DNA from: Flavobacterium phycosphaerae
GTDB taxonomy: Bacteria; Bacteroidota; Bacteroidia; Flavobacteriales; Flavobacteriaceae
Assembly: GCF_010119235.1 (NCBI RefSeq)
Contig: NZ_JAAATZ010000001.1
Coordinates: 836,501 to 900,500, forward strand
Reading direction: 5' to 3'
DNA: 64,000 nt
The position numbers were made by a program, and so were the translations under genes. The stretch's first letter is position 1; each line of letters starts with the position of its first letter. The notes beneath the pieces are model-generated. The model was not told where the DNA came from and did not search any database. It saw only the letters and a list, made by a program, of their open reading frames with translations. This document shows, piece by piece, positions 37,348-46,464 of this stretch.

Positions 37348-38037
37348 ATGAACCTAAAAGTAATTGCCTTTGATGCTGATGACACTTTGTTTGTCAACGA
37401 GCCGTATTTTCAGGAAACGGAGGAGAAATTTTGTGCCTTGATGAGTGATTATTTGTCGCATCAAGGATTATCACAAGAGTTGTTCAAGACCGAGATTGCC
37501 AATTTAGATTTGTATGGTTATGGTATAAAAGGCTATATTCTTTCGATGATAGAAGCGGCTATGAGAATTTCAAACAATACCATTTCTATTGAAATCATCG
37601 AAAAGATTATCGAATACGGGAAAGAGTTATTGCAAAAACCCATTGAATTATTAGATGGTGTCGAAGAAACACTTGAAGCTTTAAAAGGAAAATACAAACT
37701 GATTGTAGCCACCAAAGGCGATTTAAAAGACCAACAAAGCAAGTTGCATCGTTCCGGTTTAGGACATTATTTTCATCATATAGAAGTAATGGCCGACAAA
37801 CAAGAACTCAATTACCAAAAACTATTGACCCGTTTAGAGATTGAGCCTCATGAGTTTTTTATGATTGGTAATTCGCTGAAATCGGATGTATTACCGGTAT
37901 TGGGTATTGGCGGTTATGCGGTTCATATTCCGTTTCACACCACTTGGGAACATGAAAAAATCAGTCACAAAGTAGAGCACCCTAATTTCAGAACTTTGGA
38001 AAACATTTCGGATGTGCTCCCAATTTTACTAAAATAA
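37348..38037 (+). CDS. HAD family hydrolase
   Basis: 229 residues of the haloacid dehalogenase superfamily. The catalytic motif is AFDADDTLFVNE, motif II is around IVATKGDLKD, and motif IV is near FFMIGNSLKSDVLPV. A helical cap lies at about 20-85, typical of the YjjG/phosphoglycolate-like group. The substrate is unknown. It starts 8 bp after metG and ends 1 nt before the next gene, so the three probably form an operon. Confidence 0.87.
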   Translation: MNLKVIAFDADDTLFVNEPYFQETEEKFCALMSDYLSHQGLSQELFKTEIANLDLYGYGIKGYILSMIEAAMRISNNTISIEIIEKIIEYGKELLQKPIELLDGVEETLEALKGKYKLIVATKGDLKDQQSKLHRSGLGHYFHHIEVMADKQELNYQKLLTRLEIEPHEFFMIGNSLKSDVLPVLGIGGYAVHIPFHTTWEHEKISHKVEHPNFRTLENISDVLPILLK

Positions 38038-38038
38038 A

Positions 38039-38662
38039 GTGAAGCAAAAATTACCCCTCGACACTTGGAACCGAAAAGAGCATTTTCTGTTTTTTAAACA
38101 AATGGAAGAACCTTTTTTTGGCATCACCGCCACTATAGATTGTACCAAAGCCTATGCAAAGTCAAAAGAATTAGGGGTTACTTTTTTCACCTATTATTTG
38201 CACAAAACCTTGCAGGCCGTGAATGCCATCGAACCTTTTCGGTATCGCATAATTGATGATGAAGTTTATATTTATGACACCATTGATGTTTCGGCTACGA
38301 TTTTACGAGACGATAAAACATTTGGCTTTTCATTGATGGAATACGCTGAAAATCTGGATGAATTTGCTGAAATTACCAAAAAAGAAATCGCCCGTGTGAA
38401 AGCCACTCCCGGTTTGATTACACGCGATTTTGAGATTAACTTAATTCACTTTTCGGCATTGCCTTGGATTAACTTTACTTCTTATTCACATGCCCGAAGT
38501 TTTACTTTTCCTGACAGTTGCCCTAAAGTATCCTTTGGCAAAATGATGGATGACCATGGCAAAAAAACCATGGCAATGGCTATTCATGTGCATCACGGAC
38601 TGGTTGATGGGTATCACATTGGCGAACTGATAGATTGTTTTCAGGAGTTGATGGACAGGTAA
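38039..38662 (+). CDS. Chloramphenicol acetyltransferase-like CoA acyltransferase
   Basis: 207 residues in the CAT family. The active-site motif is AMAIHVHHGLVDGYHIG (HHxxxDG), with PWINFTSYSHARS and TFGFSLMEYAEN in the expected places. The start is a GTG at 38039, one base after the HAD gene. Distant CAT-like proteins in Flavobacteria are common and not proven to give chloramphenicol resistance, so acetyl acceptor and role are open. Confidence 0.82.
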   Translation: MKQKLPLDTWNRKEHFLFFKQMEEPFFGITATIDCTKAYAKSKELGVTFFTYYLHKTLQAVNAIEPFRYRIIDDEVYIYDTIDVSATILRDDKTFGFSLMEYAENLDEFAEITKKEIARVKATPGLITRDFEINLIHFSALPWINFTSYSHARSFTFPDSCPKVSFGKMMDDHGKKTMAMAIHVHHGLVDGYHIGELIDCFQELMDR

Positions 38663-38664
38663 CT

Positions 38665-39102
38665 TTAAGGAGTATAATTTTCATAAACCGTCCAATTTGA
38701 GCCATCACTAATGACAAGTAAGGTTCTGTAATGGTTGTCATACATGTAAAGTGTATTGACACCTCCGGAGGTTAATCCTTTAAAAAAGAAGTTGCCGGCT
38801 GCCGTTGTAAGTTTAGCTGTATTGGTATTATTAATATTTCTCAAAAAATAAATTCGTCCCGGATAGGTTATAGGGCTTGGGAGTTGAAATTCCTGATCCG
38901 TTGCTTGTGGATTTACCGAAACATAAACGCCATCATTGATTAAAGTAACTGAACCGCTGCCGTTTAATGTCAAAGTTTTTACTGATAAATTACCATTTAC
39001 ATCCAAAGTACTAAGTGGCGTGGTGGTATTGATTCCTACTTGTGCATATCCGCTTGGTACAAACAACAAAAACAACACTAAAAACCCAACGGATTTCAGC
39101 AT
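38665..39102 (-). CDS. Small secreted protein of unknown function
   Basis: About 145 residues from the ATG at 39102 (signal peptide MLKSVGFLVLFLLFVPSGYAQ). The mature start VGINTTTPLSTLDVNGNL is a block common at the beginning of flavobacterial cell-surface and tail-fibre-like proteins; the rest is beta-rich. No sorting tail is seen. It is convergent with the CAT-like gene, with its stop 2 nt away. Confidence 0.72.
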   Translation of the reverse strand: MLKSVGFLVLFLLFVPSGYAQVGINTTTPLSTLDVNGNLSVKTLTLNGSGSVTLINDGVYVSVNPQATDQEFQLPSPITYPGRIYFLRNINNTNTAKLTTAAGNFFFKGLTSGGVNTLYMYDNHYRTLLVISDGSNWTVYENYTP

Positions 39103-39258
39103 TATACTCTGATTTTGAATGTTTTTGACAGTTAACATAAAATAAATGTAGCCAAATAATTGAAAAAAAAGTATGGCAAATTTGGAAACCCTTACCGAAA
39201 ACGTTTTCGTGTTGACAACTTTAAGGTATTAGCGTTAATTTTTAAAGAATTTGGAAAT

Positions 39259-39293
39259 AAAAAAAGCGGCAAAATTTCACTTTTACCGCTTTC
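39259..39293 (-). terminator. Terminator after the HRDC gene
   Basis: On the minus strand, AAGCGGTAAAA-GTGAAA-TTTTGCCGCTTTTTTT: 11-bp stem with one mismatch and a T-run. Confidence 0.75.
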
Positions 39294-39313
39294 ATTGCTT
39301 TAGAAGCTGTCAG

Positions 39314-39754
39314 TTACAACGCATTTAATACTGCTAAAATAGCGTCGCCGTATTTTTCTGTTCGTGCCTTTCCAAATCCCGGTACCATTTCTAAATCGTG
39401 CAACGTTTGGGGATTCGTTTTGGCCACGGCAAGTAAATGCGAATTGTGACAAATCCTGAAAGCAGACCAATCTAATGTTTCGGCTAAATCATTTCTCCAA
39501 TGACGCAAAGCATTGAAAATTTTATGCTCTTGTGGGGACAAATCTTCTTCAGCTAACTTCGTTGTTTCCGTTCCTTTCTTATCGGTTTTTGGGGCATAAA
39601 AAACGGCTGCCGACCAAAAATCTAAAGTACCCGTGGTAACAAAATTGGTAGAAGTTAATTTTACCTCAACCGAATCCAAAAACTGATTCATCTTGTCTTG
39701 GTCTGATTGACAAAATTCTTTAGCCAAGCGGATATTAAAAACTTTAATATTCAT
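39314..39754 (-). CDS. HRDC domain-containing protein
   Basis: 146 residues. The last 80 or so residues form an HRDC domain: LRHWRNDLAETLDWSAFRIC, HNSHLLAVAKTNPQTLHDL and the GFGKARTEKYGDAIL hairpin-helix. HRDC domains bind nucleic acid in RecQ and RNase D; a stand-alone copy is common in Bacteroidetes. The N-terminal region is not recognised. It follows ssb in the same direction. Confidence 0.85.
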   Translation of the reverse strand: MNIKVFNIRLAKEFCQSDQDKMNQFLDSVEVKLTSTNFVTTGTLDFWSAAVFYAPKTDKKGTETTKLAEEDLSPQEHKIFNALRHWRNDLAETLDWSAFRICHNSHLLAVAKTNPQTLHDLEMVPGFGKARTEKYGDAILAVLNAL

Positions 39755-39769
39755 GACTCTCGCTAATGC

Positions 39770-40102
39770 TTATTTCCCAAGCAACAAGACATCGTTGGCA
39801 ACTACTTCGGTAATATATCGTTTGGTGCCGTCTTTGTCTTCATAGCTTCTGTGAGTTAGTTTGCCTTCTATGCAAATTTCTTTGCCTTTGGTAACATATT
39901 TTTCAATGATGTCGGCTACTTTACCCCAAGCACTTACTCGGTGCCATTCGGTTTGTTCTACTTTTTCTCCTTTGTCGTTGGTATAATAATCGTTAGTAGC
40001 AATGGTGATGTTAACTACTTTTTTACCTCCGTCGAAGGTTTTTACTTCTGGTTCTTGTCCTACGTGACCGATTAACTGTACTTTGTTTCTCATGGCATTC
40101 AT
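39770..40102 (-). CDS. ssb: Single-stranded DNA-binding protein (short type)
   Basis: 110 residues consisting of one OB fold: NKVQLIGHVGQEPEVK, then TEWHRVSAWGKVADI and KEICIEGKLTHRSYEDKDG. It lacks the acidic C-terminal tail of canonical SSB that binds partners, so it may be a second, specialised SSB. The shared divergent space upstream holds a strong promoter for the opposite strand. Confidence 0.88.
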   Translation of the reverse strand: MNAMRNKVQLIGHVGQEPEVKTFDGGKKVVNITIATNDYYTNDKGEKVEQTEWHRVSAWGKVADIIEKYVTKGKEICIEGKLTHRSYEDKDGTKRYITEVVANDVLLLGK

Positions 40103-40244
40103 GGCGTTTCAATTTAAATGTTAGTGTTAAAAATTATTTTCTCTTGTTGATGGTTGTTTCAAATCAACGAGGCAAAGTTGCGGCAGTGGGTAAAAATTAT
40201 TCGGTTGTTATTCATTTACTTTCGGTTGTAACTAATTGTAACCG

Positions 40245-40274
40245 TTTGTAAACGGAAATATTTTCTTATATTTG
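40245..40274 (+). promoter_or_regulatory. Strong Bacteroidetes promoter with overlapping palindrome
   Basis: -33 TTTG at 40245-40248 and -7 TATATTTG at 40267-40274, spaced 18 bp, an excellent match to the Bacteroidetes consensus. The -33 box lies inside the perfect 6+6 bp inverted repeat CCGTTT-GT-AAACGG (40242-40255), a possible operator. Transcription would run into the RNA candidate at 40311. Confidence 0.75.
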
Positions 40275-40310
40275 GGTAAAGAAAGACAACAAATACAACT
40301 GACAAATACT

Positions 40311-40440
40311 GTCTAGCCCTGATGGGAGTGGCATCTCGTCTTTTGGGACGAGATAGAACGGACAGCAGGAAAATGGAAAACCGATAAAGCCCAAGCCATT
40401 CGCTCCTAACCTCTGAAAGGCTCTGGACTAGAGTGAACCC
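40311..40440 (+). ncRNA. Candidate structured RNA element (possibly Flavo-1-like)
   Basis: A GC-richer, structured stretch in an AT-rich spacer. An 8-bp hairpin ATCTCGTC/GACGAGAT (40333-40340 with 40347-40354) sits inside an outer stem CCTG/CAGG (40318-40321 with 40366-40369). The strand between could pair GGAGTGGC (40325-40332) with the two blocks GCCA (40395-40398) and CTCC (40403-40406), a pseudoknot. A TCTAG/CTAGA pairing (40312-40316 with 40428-40432) could close the whole element. The block starting TAGCCCTGATGG recalls to me a repeated intergenic element of Flavobacterium, which may correspond to Rfam Flavo-1. The name is unverified. Confidence 0.5.
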
Positions 40441-40452
40441 TAAATAAAAAAC

Positions 40453-40803
40453 ATGACCAAAGTTTGTTTAGAATGTGGTGAAAAAATTGTGGGTCGCGAG
40501 GACAAAAAGTTCTGCAGCGATGGTTGTCGCAATGCGTATAACAACAAAATCAACAAGGACAGTACTAATTATATGCGGAACATCAACAACAAGTTGCGCA
40601 AAAATTACCGTATTTTGGTGGCGTTGAATGTGGAAGGAAAATCGAAAACGACTAAATCGAAACTGTTGAGTAAGGGCTTTGACTTTGATTTTTTTACCAA
40701 TATTTTGAATACCGGTAACGGCAACACTTATTATTTTGTGTACGACCAAGGGTATCGCCTTTTGGAAAACGATTTTTATATGCTGGTCAAAAAAGAACAC
40801 TAA
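40453..40803 (+). CDS. DUF2116-like zinc-ribbon protein
   Basis: 116 residues. The N-terminal zinc ribbon is CLECGEKIVGREDKKFCSDGC followed by a basic stretch with RNAYNNKINKD, the pattern of DUF2116-type Zn-ribbon proteins. The rest is unrecognised. It is the first gene after the structured-RNA candidate and 10 bp before the M28 peptidase gene. Confidence 0.75.
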   Translation: MTKVCLECGEKIVGREDKKFCSDGCRNAYNNKINKDSTNYMRNINNKLRKNYRILVALNVEGKSKTTKSKLLSKGFDFDFFTNILNTGNGNTYYFVYDQGYRLLENDFYMLVKKEH

Positions 40804-40813
40804 TTGTATCCTG

Positions 40814-43201
40814 ATGAGAAAAAACTACGCTTCTGTCTATTCCGTTTTGGTGCTGGCGGCACTCATTTTTGGTGTTTTTTACTTTATGATGCCCCAGTGT
40901 TATGACGAAACTGAAGCACCCCTTTCGGATTTTTCTACACAACGGGCGCTGGAAACGGTAAAAACGATGTCGGCAAAACCCCATTTTGTGGGTTCTAAAC
41001 AGCACGAGGCAGTTGCCAATTCTCTTCAAACGACTTTACGAAATTTAGGATTAGAAACCTCACTTCAGGAAGGTTTCACGATGACCGAGATGGGTACTTT
41101 GGTCAAATCAAAAAATATTTTGGCGCGTATAAAAGGTTCGGCAAATACTAAAGCGTTGTTACTGCTTTCGCATTACGACAGTGCGCCCCATTCGTTTTCA
41201 AAAGGCGCCAGCGATGATGCCAGCGGAGTAGCCACTATCTTGGAGAGTGTTCGGGCTTTTTTGCACAATAAGACGCCACATAAAAATGACATTATTATTC
41301 TTTTTACGGATGCAGAAGAATTGGGATTGAACGGGGCGGCCTTATTTGTAACACAACATCAGTGGGCCAAAGAAGTAGGACTGGTGCTCAACTTTGAAGC
41401 GCGTGGTTCTTCGGGGCCGAGTTATATGCTGATGGAAACTAATAAAGGCAACGCTAAAATGGTGGCCGCTTTCAAAGCCGGAAATGCTACTTATCCGGTT
41501 TCGAATTCGTTGATGTACAGCATTTATAAAATGTTACCCAACGACACCGACTTGACGGTTTTCAGAGAAGCCGGAAAAATACAAGGATTTAATTTTGCCT
41601 TTATTGACAGTCATTTTAATTACCACACCGCACAAGACACCTATGATAATTTAGACCGAAGAACGTTAGCCCATCAAGGAACGTATTTATTTCCGTTGTT
41701 GAATTATTTTTCAAACGCCGATTTGACCGATTTAAATTCGACGGAAGATCAAGTATATTTTAATGTGCCGTTTAGTTTTATAAGTTATCCTTTTGGCTGG
41801 ATTTGGCCTATGTTGGCAATAGCGTTTGGGTTATTTATACTCTTTGTCTTTATTGGTTTGGGTAAAAGAGCGATGAGAATAGATGAAATTATCAAAGGTT
41901 TTATTCCGCTTTTTGGGGCATTGGCAACAGCCGGTTTGGTGACTTATGTGGGTTGGAAATTACTGTTAACTTTCTCCCCGCAATACAATGATATTCTTCA
42001 AGGATTTACTTATAACGGTCACGATTACATTTATGCTTTTGTCTGTTTGACGCTGGCCATTTGCTTTTTATTTTATCAAAATAACGGCAAACGCAATCCC
42101 GAAATGAGTCAACTGGTGGCGCCATTATTAGTTTGGTTACTTATTAATTCAGGAATTGCTTTGAAACTACAAGGGGCCGGATTTTTAATTCTTCCGGTTA
42201 TGGCAAGTACTTTGATGTTGGGCTTTTTTGTATTGACACAAAAATCAAATTGGTTTTTAAATGTCCTCTTGGCGGTTCCGACAGTGCTGATTATCATCCC
42301 TTTTATTCAAATGTTTCCGATTGGTTTGGGATTGAAAATTTTGTTTGGAAGTTCTATTTTAACCGTATTGGCGTTTACCTTGTTATTGCCCGTTTTTGGC
42401 TCCTTTCCGCAAAAGGGAATTTGGGCCGGATTGTGTTTTTTACTATCGCTCGGATTCTTTGTCAAAGCCTATCAAAGTTCGGATTATACTAATGAAAAAG
42501 CAAAACCCAACAGTTTGGTATACCTCCTGAATGCTGATACCAATAAAGCTAACTGGGCAACCTATGATACCAATTTGGACGAATGGACCACCCATTTTTT
42601 AGGCAAAAACCCAAAGATAGCCACAACCGTTAACGCCAATAAACTCTACAGCAAATATGGCTCAGAATTCACCTTTATGGCGGAAGCTCCTTTAAAAAAT
42701 ATTGCCAAACCAACCATTGAATTTTTGCGAGATACGCTAAAAGGAAATCAGCATTTGTATCGCATAAAAATTACACCTAACCGAAAGGTGAATCGCTATG
42801 ATATTTTTGTTCGAAATAAAATTCAAATCAACAATCTGAAAGCTAATGGTGTTACCTCGGTTAGTTTTAAAAGCAATATGGGCGCCACAACTTTCGGGAA
42901 AATAGTGACTTATTATGTGGTGGATAATCTTCCTTTGGAATTGGAATTTTCTATCAATGCTAAAGCCCAATTGCAATTGGAATTATTGGAAAGTTCGTTT
43001 GATTTGATGAACAATCCCTTAATAAATACCGTCAAAAGAAAGCCTTGGATGATGCCAACCCCCTTTGTTTTGAATGATGCTATAATTGTCAAACAAAAAA
43101 TAAAACCATCGCCAAAATTGGCAGAAGTGAAACCGAGATTTCATCAAAATCCAATAAAAAAAGACAGTTTAACCATTGCTATTGACAGCCTCCGCCCATG
43201 A
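40814..43201 (+). CDS. M28 family membrane metallopeptidase
   Basis: About 795 residues. After an N-terminal helix comes an M28 aminopeptidase domain with the zinc ligands in LLSHYDSAPHSFSKGASDDA, FTDAEELGLNG and the late HFNYHTAQDTYDNLD. The C-terminal half has about eight transmembrane helices and a beta-rich extracytoplasmic end. This layout resembles membrane M28 peptidases of the ER metallopeptidase type. I place the start at the ATG at 40814. The stop overlaps the start of the next gene (ATGA). Confidence 0.88.
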   Translation: MRKNYASVYSVLVLAALIFGVFYFMMPQCYDETEAPLSDFSTQRALETVKTMSAKPHFVGSKQHEAVANSLQTTLRNLGLETSLQEGFTMTEMGTLVKSKNILARIKGSANTKALLLLSHYDSAPHSFSKGASDDASGVATILESVRAFLHNKTPHKNDIIILFTDAEELGLNGAALFVTQHQWAKEVGLVLNFEARGSSGPSYMLMETNKGNAKMVAAFKAGNATYPVSNSLMYSIYKMLPNDTDLTVFREAGKIQGFNFAFIDSHFNYHTAQDTYDNLDRRTLAHQGTYLFPLLNYFSNADLTDLNSTEDQVYFNVPFSFISYPFGWIWPMLAIAFGLFILFVFIGLGKRAMRIDEIIKGFIPLFGALATAGLVTYVGWKLLLTFSPQYNDILQGFTYNGHDYIYAFVCLTLAICFLFYQNNGKRNPEMSQLVAPLLVWLLINSGIALKLQGAGFLILPVMASTLMLGFFVLTQKSNWFLNVLLAVPTVLIIIPFIQMFPIGLGLKILFGSSILTVLAFTLLLPVFGSFPQKGIWAGLCFLLSLGFFVKAYQSSDYTNEKAKPNSLVYLLNADTNKANWATYDTNLDEWTTHFLGKNPKIATTVNANKLYSKYGSEFTFMAEAPLKNIAKPTIEFLRDTLKGNQHLYRIKITPNRKVNRYDIFVRNKIQINNLKANGVTSVSFKSNMGATTFGKIVTYYVVDNLPLELEFSINAKAQLQLELLESSFDLMNNPLINTVKRKPWMMPTPFVLNDAIIVKQKIKPSPKLAEVKPRFHQNPIKKDSLTIAIDSLRP

Positions 43202-43999
43202 AAAAATCAGTATTTTAGGTTGTGGCTGGCTGGGATTGCCGTTGGCGAAATCATTGCTGGCAAAAGGATTTGCTATTAAAGGTTCTACGACTTCAACAGC
43301 CAAGATTCCGATTTTAGAAAATGCCGGGATTGAAGCCTTTCAAATTGAAGTAAAAGAAACCGCAATCCAAGGAGAGATAGCTTCTTTTTTAGCCGATTCA
43401 GAAATCCTGATTATTGATATCCCCCGAAATTAAGAGGTAGCGCCGGTGAAAATTTTGTGGCCAAAATCCAAGCACTGATATCTCTAATAGAAAAATCTAC
43501 GATTACAAAAGTGATTTTTGTGAGCTCAACAGCAGTATATTCCGATGACAACACCATAATCACAGAGGCTACTAAACCTCAACCAGACTCCGAAAGCGGC
43601 CGTCAATTGCTGGAAGCAGAAACCCTTTTTCAGAACAATACAAATTTTAAAACTACGGCTGTTCGTTTTGGCGGATTGATTGGTGATGACCGACATCCGA
43701 TTAAATTTTTAGCCGGAAAACAAAATCTTGAAAACCCGGAAGCTCCTATAAATTTGATTCATCAAACGGATTGTATTGGTGTTTTGGAAAGCATTATTCA
43801 AAACGATTTTTTTGGGGAAATTTTTAATGCAGTCACCTCATTTCATCCAACCAGAAAAAACTATTACACTCAAAAAGCACTTGAATTAAATTTACCTTTG
43901 CCGGAATTTGAAACCAACCAACCGTCGTTCGGAAAAACTATTCTAAGTACTAAACTGGAAACGGTATTGAACTATTCATTTAAAAAACACCTCTTATGA
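43198..43999 (+). pseudogene. SDR / NAD(P)-dependent epimerase (YeeZ-like), two apparent frameshifts
   Basis: Three frames join into an SDR of about 267 residues. The start ATG overlaps the M28 stop (ATGA), and the first break is an A-run at 43201-43206: a seventh A gives MKKISILGCGWLGLPLA, the NAD motif. The second break is a C-run at 43421-43425: a sixth C gives IDIPPKLRGSAGENF. Then follow VIFVSSTAVYSDDN and the expected late SDR regions. Both breaks need one extra base in a homopolymer. Confidence 0.82.
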
Positions 44000-44240
44000 G
44001 TACCACCGACATCATCGGAACCATTGGCGTCAGCCTTATCCTAATGGCCTATTTTCTGAATATCTTTTCTTTAATAAAAAAGACGGAATTTTATTTTATA
44101 TCCTGAACATTCTTGGCGGTGCCATTGCTTGTTTTTCTTCTTATCTGATTCAATTTTGGCCCTTTGTGATTCTTGAAGGCACTTGGGCAATTATTAGCGT
44201 GGTAGCCTTATTAAAAAGTATAAAAAAACCTCAAGCATAA
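43996..44240 (+). pseudogene. CBU_0592-type small membrane protein, apparent frameshift
   Basis: The start ATG overlaps the SDR stop (ATGA). The first frame gives MSTTDIIGTIGVSLILMAYF with a helix; after an A-run at 44076-44081, another frame continues with ILNILGGAIACFSSYLIQ and LEGTWAIISVVALLKS to a stop at 44240. One extra A gives a continuous protein of about 81 residues with the helix pattern and W of CBU_0592-family proteins. It is last in the M28-SDR operon and its stop lies in the terminator stem-loop. Confidence 0.75.
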
Positions 44241-44254
44241 CTTGAGGTTTTTAT
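44225..44254. terminator. Bidirectional terminator
   Basis: Perfect stem AAACCTCAAG-CATAA-CTTGAGGTTT flanked by A- and T-runs. It separates the convergent M28/SDR operon and the M13 peptidase gene. Confidence 0.88.
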
Positions 44255-44270
44255 TTATTTAGTGGTGGTC

Positions 44271-46325
44271 TTACCAGATTTTAACTTGTTTATCAGTAGG
44301 TAAATACATCCCGTCTCCTGCTTTGATGCCAAAGGCTTGTTGGAACGTATCCAAGTTTAACAGAGGCACGTAAGCTCTGTACATTCCCGGTGAATGCGGA
44401 TCGGTTTTTACTTGATTTTTAATCGCTTCATCACGCATTTTGCTTCTCCAGATAGTAGCCCAAGAAATGAACAAACGTTGTTCCGGCGTGTATCCGTCAA
44501 TTAATCCCGGATTACCGTTTTCTCTTAAATATAATTGCAATCCGTCGTAAGCAGCGTTAATTCCGCCCAAGTCTCCAATATTTTCTCCTAGAGTAAATTT
44601 ACCGTCTACATGAATCCCCGGAAGTGGCTCCAAAGCTGAATATTGATCGGCCAAAGCTGTTCCTAAAGCCGTAAACTGTGTCAAATCATCAGCTGTCCAC
44701 CAATCAACCAAGTTTCCTTCGGCATTATAACGTGAACCTTCATCATCAAATCCGTGTGAAATTTCGTGACCAATAACCGCTCCGATTCCACCATAATTTA
44801 CCGCTTCATCAGCTTGATAATTGTAGAAAGGAGGTTGTAAAATGGCCGCCGGGAATACAATCTCATTATAAGAAGGATTGTAGTAAGCATTTACCGTTTG
44901 CGGTGACATACCCCACTCGGTTTTATCTACCGGTTTGCCCAATTTAGCCAAATCTTTTTTCCAACCCCATTGGGAAACGTTTTTGATATTGTCAAAATAA
45001 GTTCCTCCTTCTTCCGGGCTTTTGATTACTAAAGCAGAATAATCTTCCCATTTGTCAGGATAGCCAATTTTAATGGTTAGTTTGTCTAATTTTTCGATGG
45101 CTTTTGCTTTGGTAGCGGCAGACATCCATGTCAAATTATTGATTCTTTTTTTGTAGGCTCTGATGATATTTTGAATCATTTTTGACGCCTTTTCTTTGGC
45201 TTCAGCCGGGAACATTTTTTCTACATATAATTTCCCTAATGCTTCTCCAACGGTACCGTTTACGGTTTGCAAAGCTTTTTCGTGACGCGGTCTTTGTTTT
45301 AAAGCTCCGGTTAAGGTTTTACCATAAAACTCCCAGTTAGCAGTTTCAATATCCGTTGATAATTGGCCTGCTGAACTTCTCAACAACATCCAGCGCATGT
45401 ATGCTTTCCAAGAATCCACTTTATTTTCGGTAAAAATGGTTTGCAACGCTGCCATATATCTTGGTTGCGAAACAATGATAGTGTCCAATTTAGTGAATCC
45501 AACACCTTTTAAATAAGTATCCCATTTTACTACCGGTAGCATTTTTTGTAAATCGGCAATCGCTGTTGGGTTGTATTGTTTACGAGCATCTCTTCTTTCT
45601 ACTCTGTCTAATCTTGGTTGTGACATTTGGATTTCTAATGCCAAAATTTTATCGGCATCTGCTTTAGCTTGTTCTGGTTTTTCGCCTAAAAACTGTAGCA
45701 TTTTGGCAACATGCAAAACGTATTTTTCGCGTTTTTCTTTAGAATCTTTATCGTCAGAAATATAATAATCTCTATCTGGTAATCCTAAACCGCCTACGCC
45801 TAAACTCACTACATTTCGGTTACTGTTTTTTTCATCAGCTCCAATACGAACTCCGAAAAAACCAACGCCTCCACCAACAGCTTCTTCATCCATCATCAAT
45901 TTTTGCAAATCCTGAATGTTTTTAACCGCGTTAATTTTGGCCAAATACGGTTTCAAAGGAGCAATGCCTTGTTTGTTTCTCGCTACGGTATCCATAGCGG
46001 CTTTGTACATATTGATGGCTTTGCCTTGGTCTGTATTGGAAAGGTATTTTGGATTTTTGGCTGCATCTTTTAAAATGGCCAATGCATCTTTGTCCGTGTT
46101 TTGACGTAGTTCATCAAAACTTCCCCAACGGGTTTTGTCAGCCGGAATTTCAGTGTTTTTTAACCAAGTTCCGTTAACAAATTTAAAAAAATCTTGGGTT
46201 GGACTTACGGTTTTATCCATTAAAGACGTGTCGATTCCAGGCGTCTTTTTTTGTGCGTTGACTTGCGAAACTCCGGTAAAAACCAGTGTGGCCAACAACG
46301 TTTTTGAAATAGCATTCATTTTCAT
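44271..46325 (-). CDS. M13 family metallopeptidase (neprilysin/PepO-like)
   Basis: 684 residues. Signal peptide (about 1-24, ending QVNAQ), then an M13 N-domain (FFKFVNGTWLKNTEIPADK) and a catalytic domain with the zinc motif VIGHEISHGFDDEG, the third ligand in GENIGDLGG and the conserved NAYYNPSYNEIVFPAAIL. The end HSPGMYRAYVPLLNLDTFQQAF is also family-typical. It is a secreted or periplasmic endopeptidase for small peptides. Confidence 0.94.
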   Translation of the reverse strand: MKMNAISKTLLATLVFTGVSQVNAQKKTPGIDTSLMDKTVSPTQDFFKFVNGTWLKNTEIPADKTRWGSFDELRQNTDKDALAILKDAAKNPKYLSNTDQGKAINMYKAAMDTVARNKQGIAPLKPYLAKINAVKNIQDLQKLMMDEEAVGGGVGFFGVRIGADEKNSNRNVVSLGVGGLGLPDRDYYISDDKDSKEKREKYVLHVAKMLQFLGEKPEQAKADADKILALEIQMSQPRLDRVERRDARKQYNPTAIADLQKMLPVVKWDTYLKGVGFTKLDTIIVSQPRYMAALQTIFTENKVDSWKAYMRWMLLRSSAGQLSTDIETANWEFYGKTLTGALKQRPRHEKALQTVNGTVGEALGKLYVEKMFPAEAKEKASKMIQNIIRAYKKRINNLTWMSAATKAKAIEKLDKLTIKIGYPDKWEDYSALVIKSPEEGGTYFDNIKNVSQWGWKKDLAKLGKPVDKTEWGMSPQTVNAYYNPSYNEIVFPAAILQPPFYNYQADEAVNYGGIGAVIGHEISHGFDDEGSRYNAEGNLVDWWTADDLTQFTALGTALADQYSALEPLPGIHVDGKFTLGENIGDLGGINAAYDGLQLYLRENGNPGLIDGYTPEQRLFISWATIWRSKMRDEAIKNQVKTDPHSPGMYRAYVPLLNLDTFQQAFGIKAGDGMYLPTDKQVKIW

Positions 46326-46464
46326 AAATCATTTAGTGTTTGTTAATAGTGCAAATGTATTGATTCTGATGGAAGAATCTTTTTTTAATAAAAAAGATAA
46401 GTCTTTATTGGGTTGTAAATGTTACAAACTAGCCGTTGCTTTTGTACTTTTGCAAAAAAAAAGC

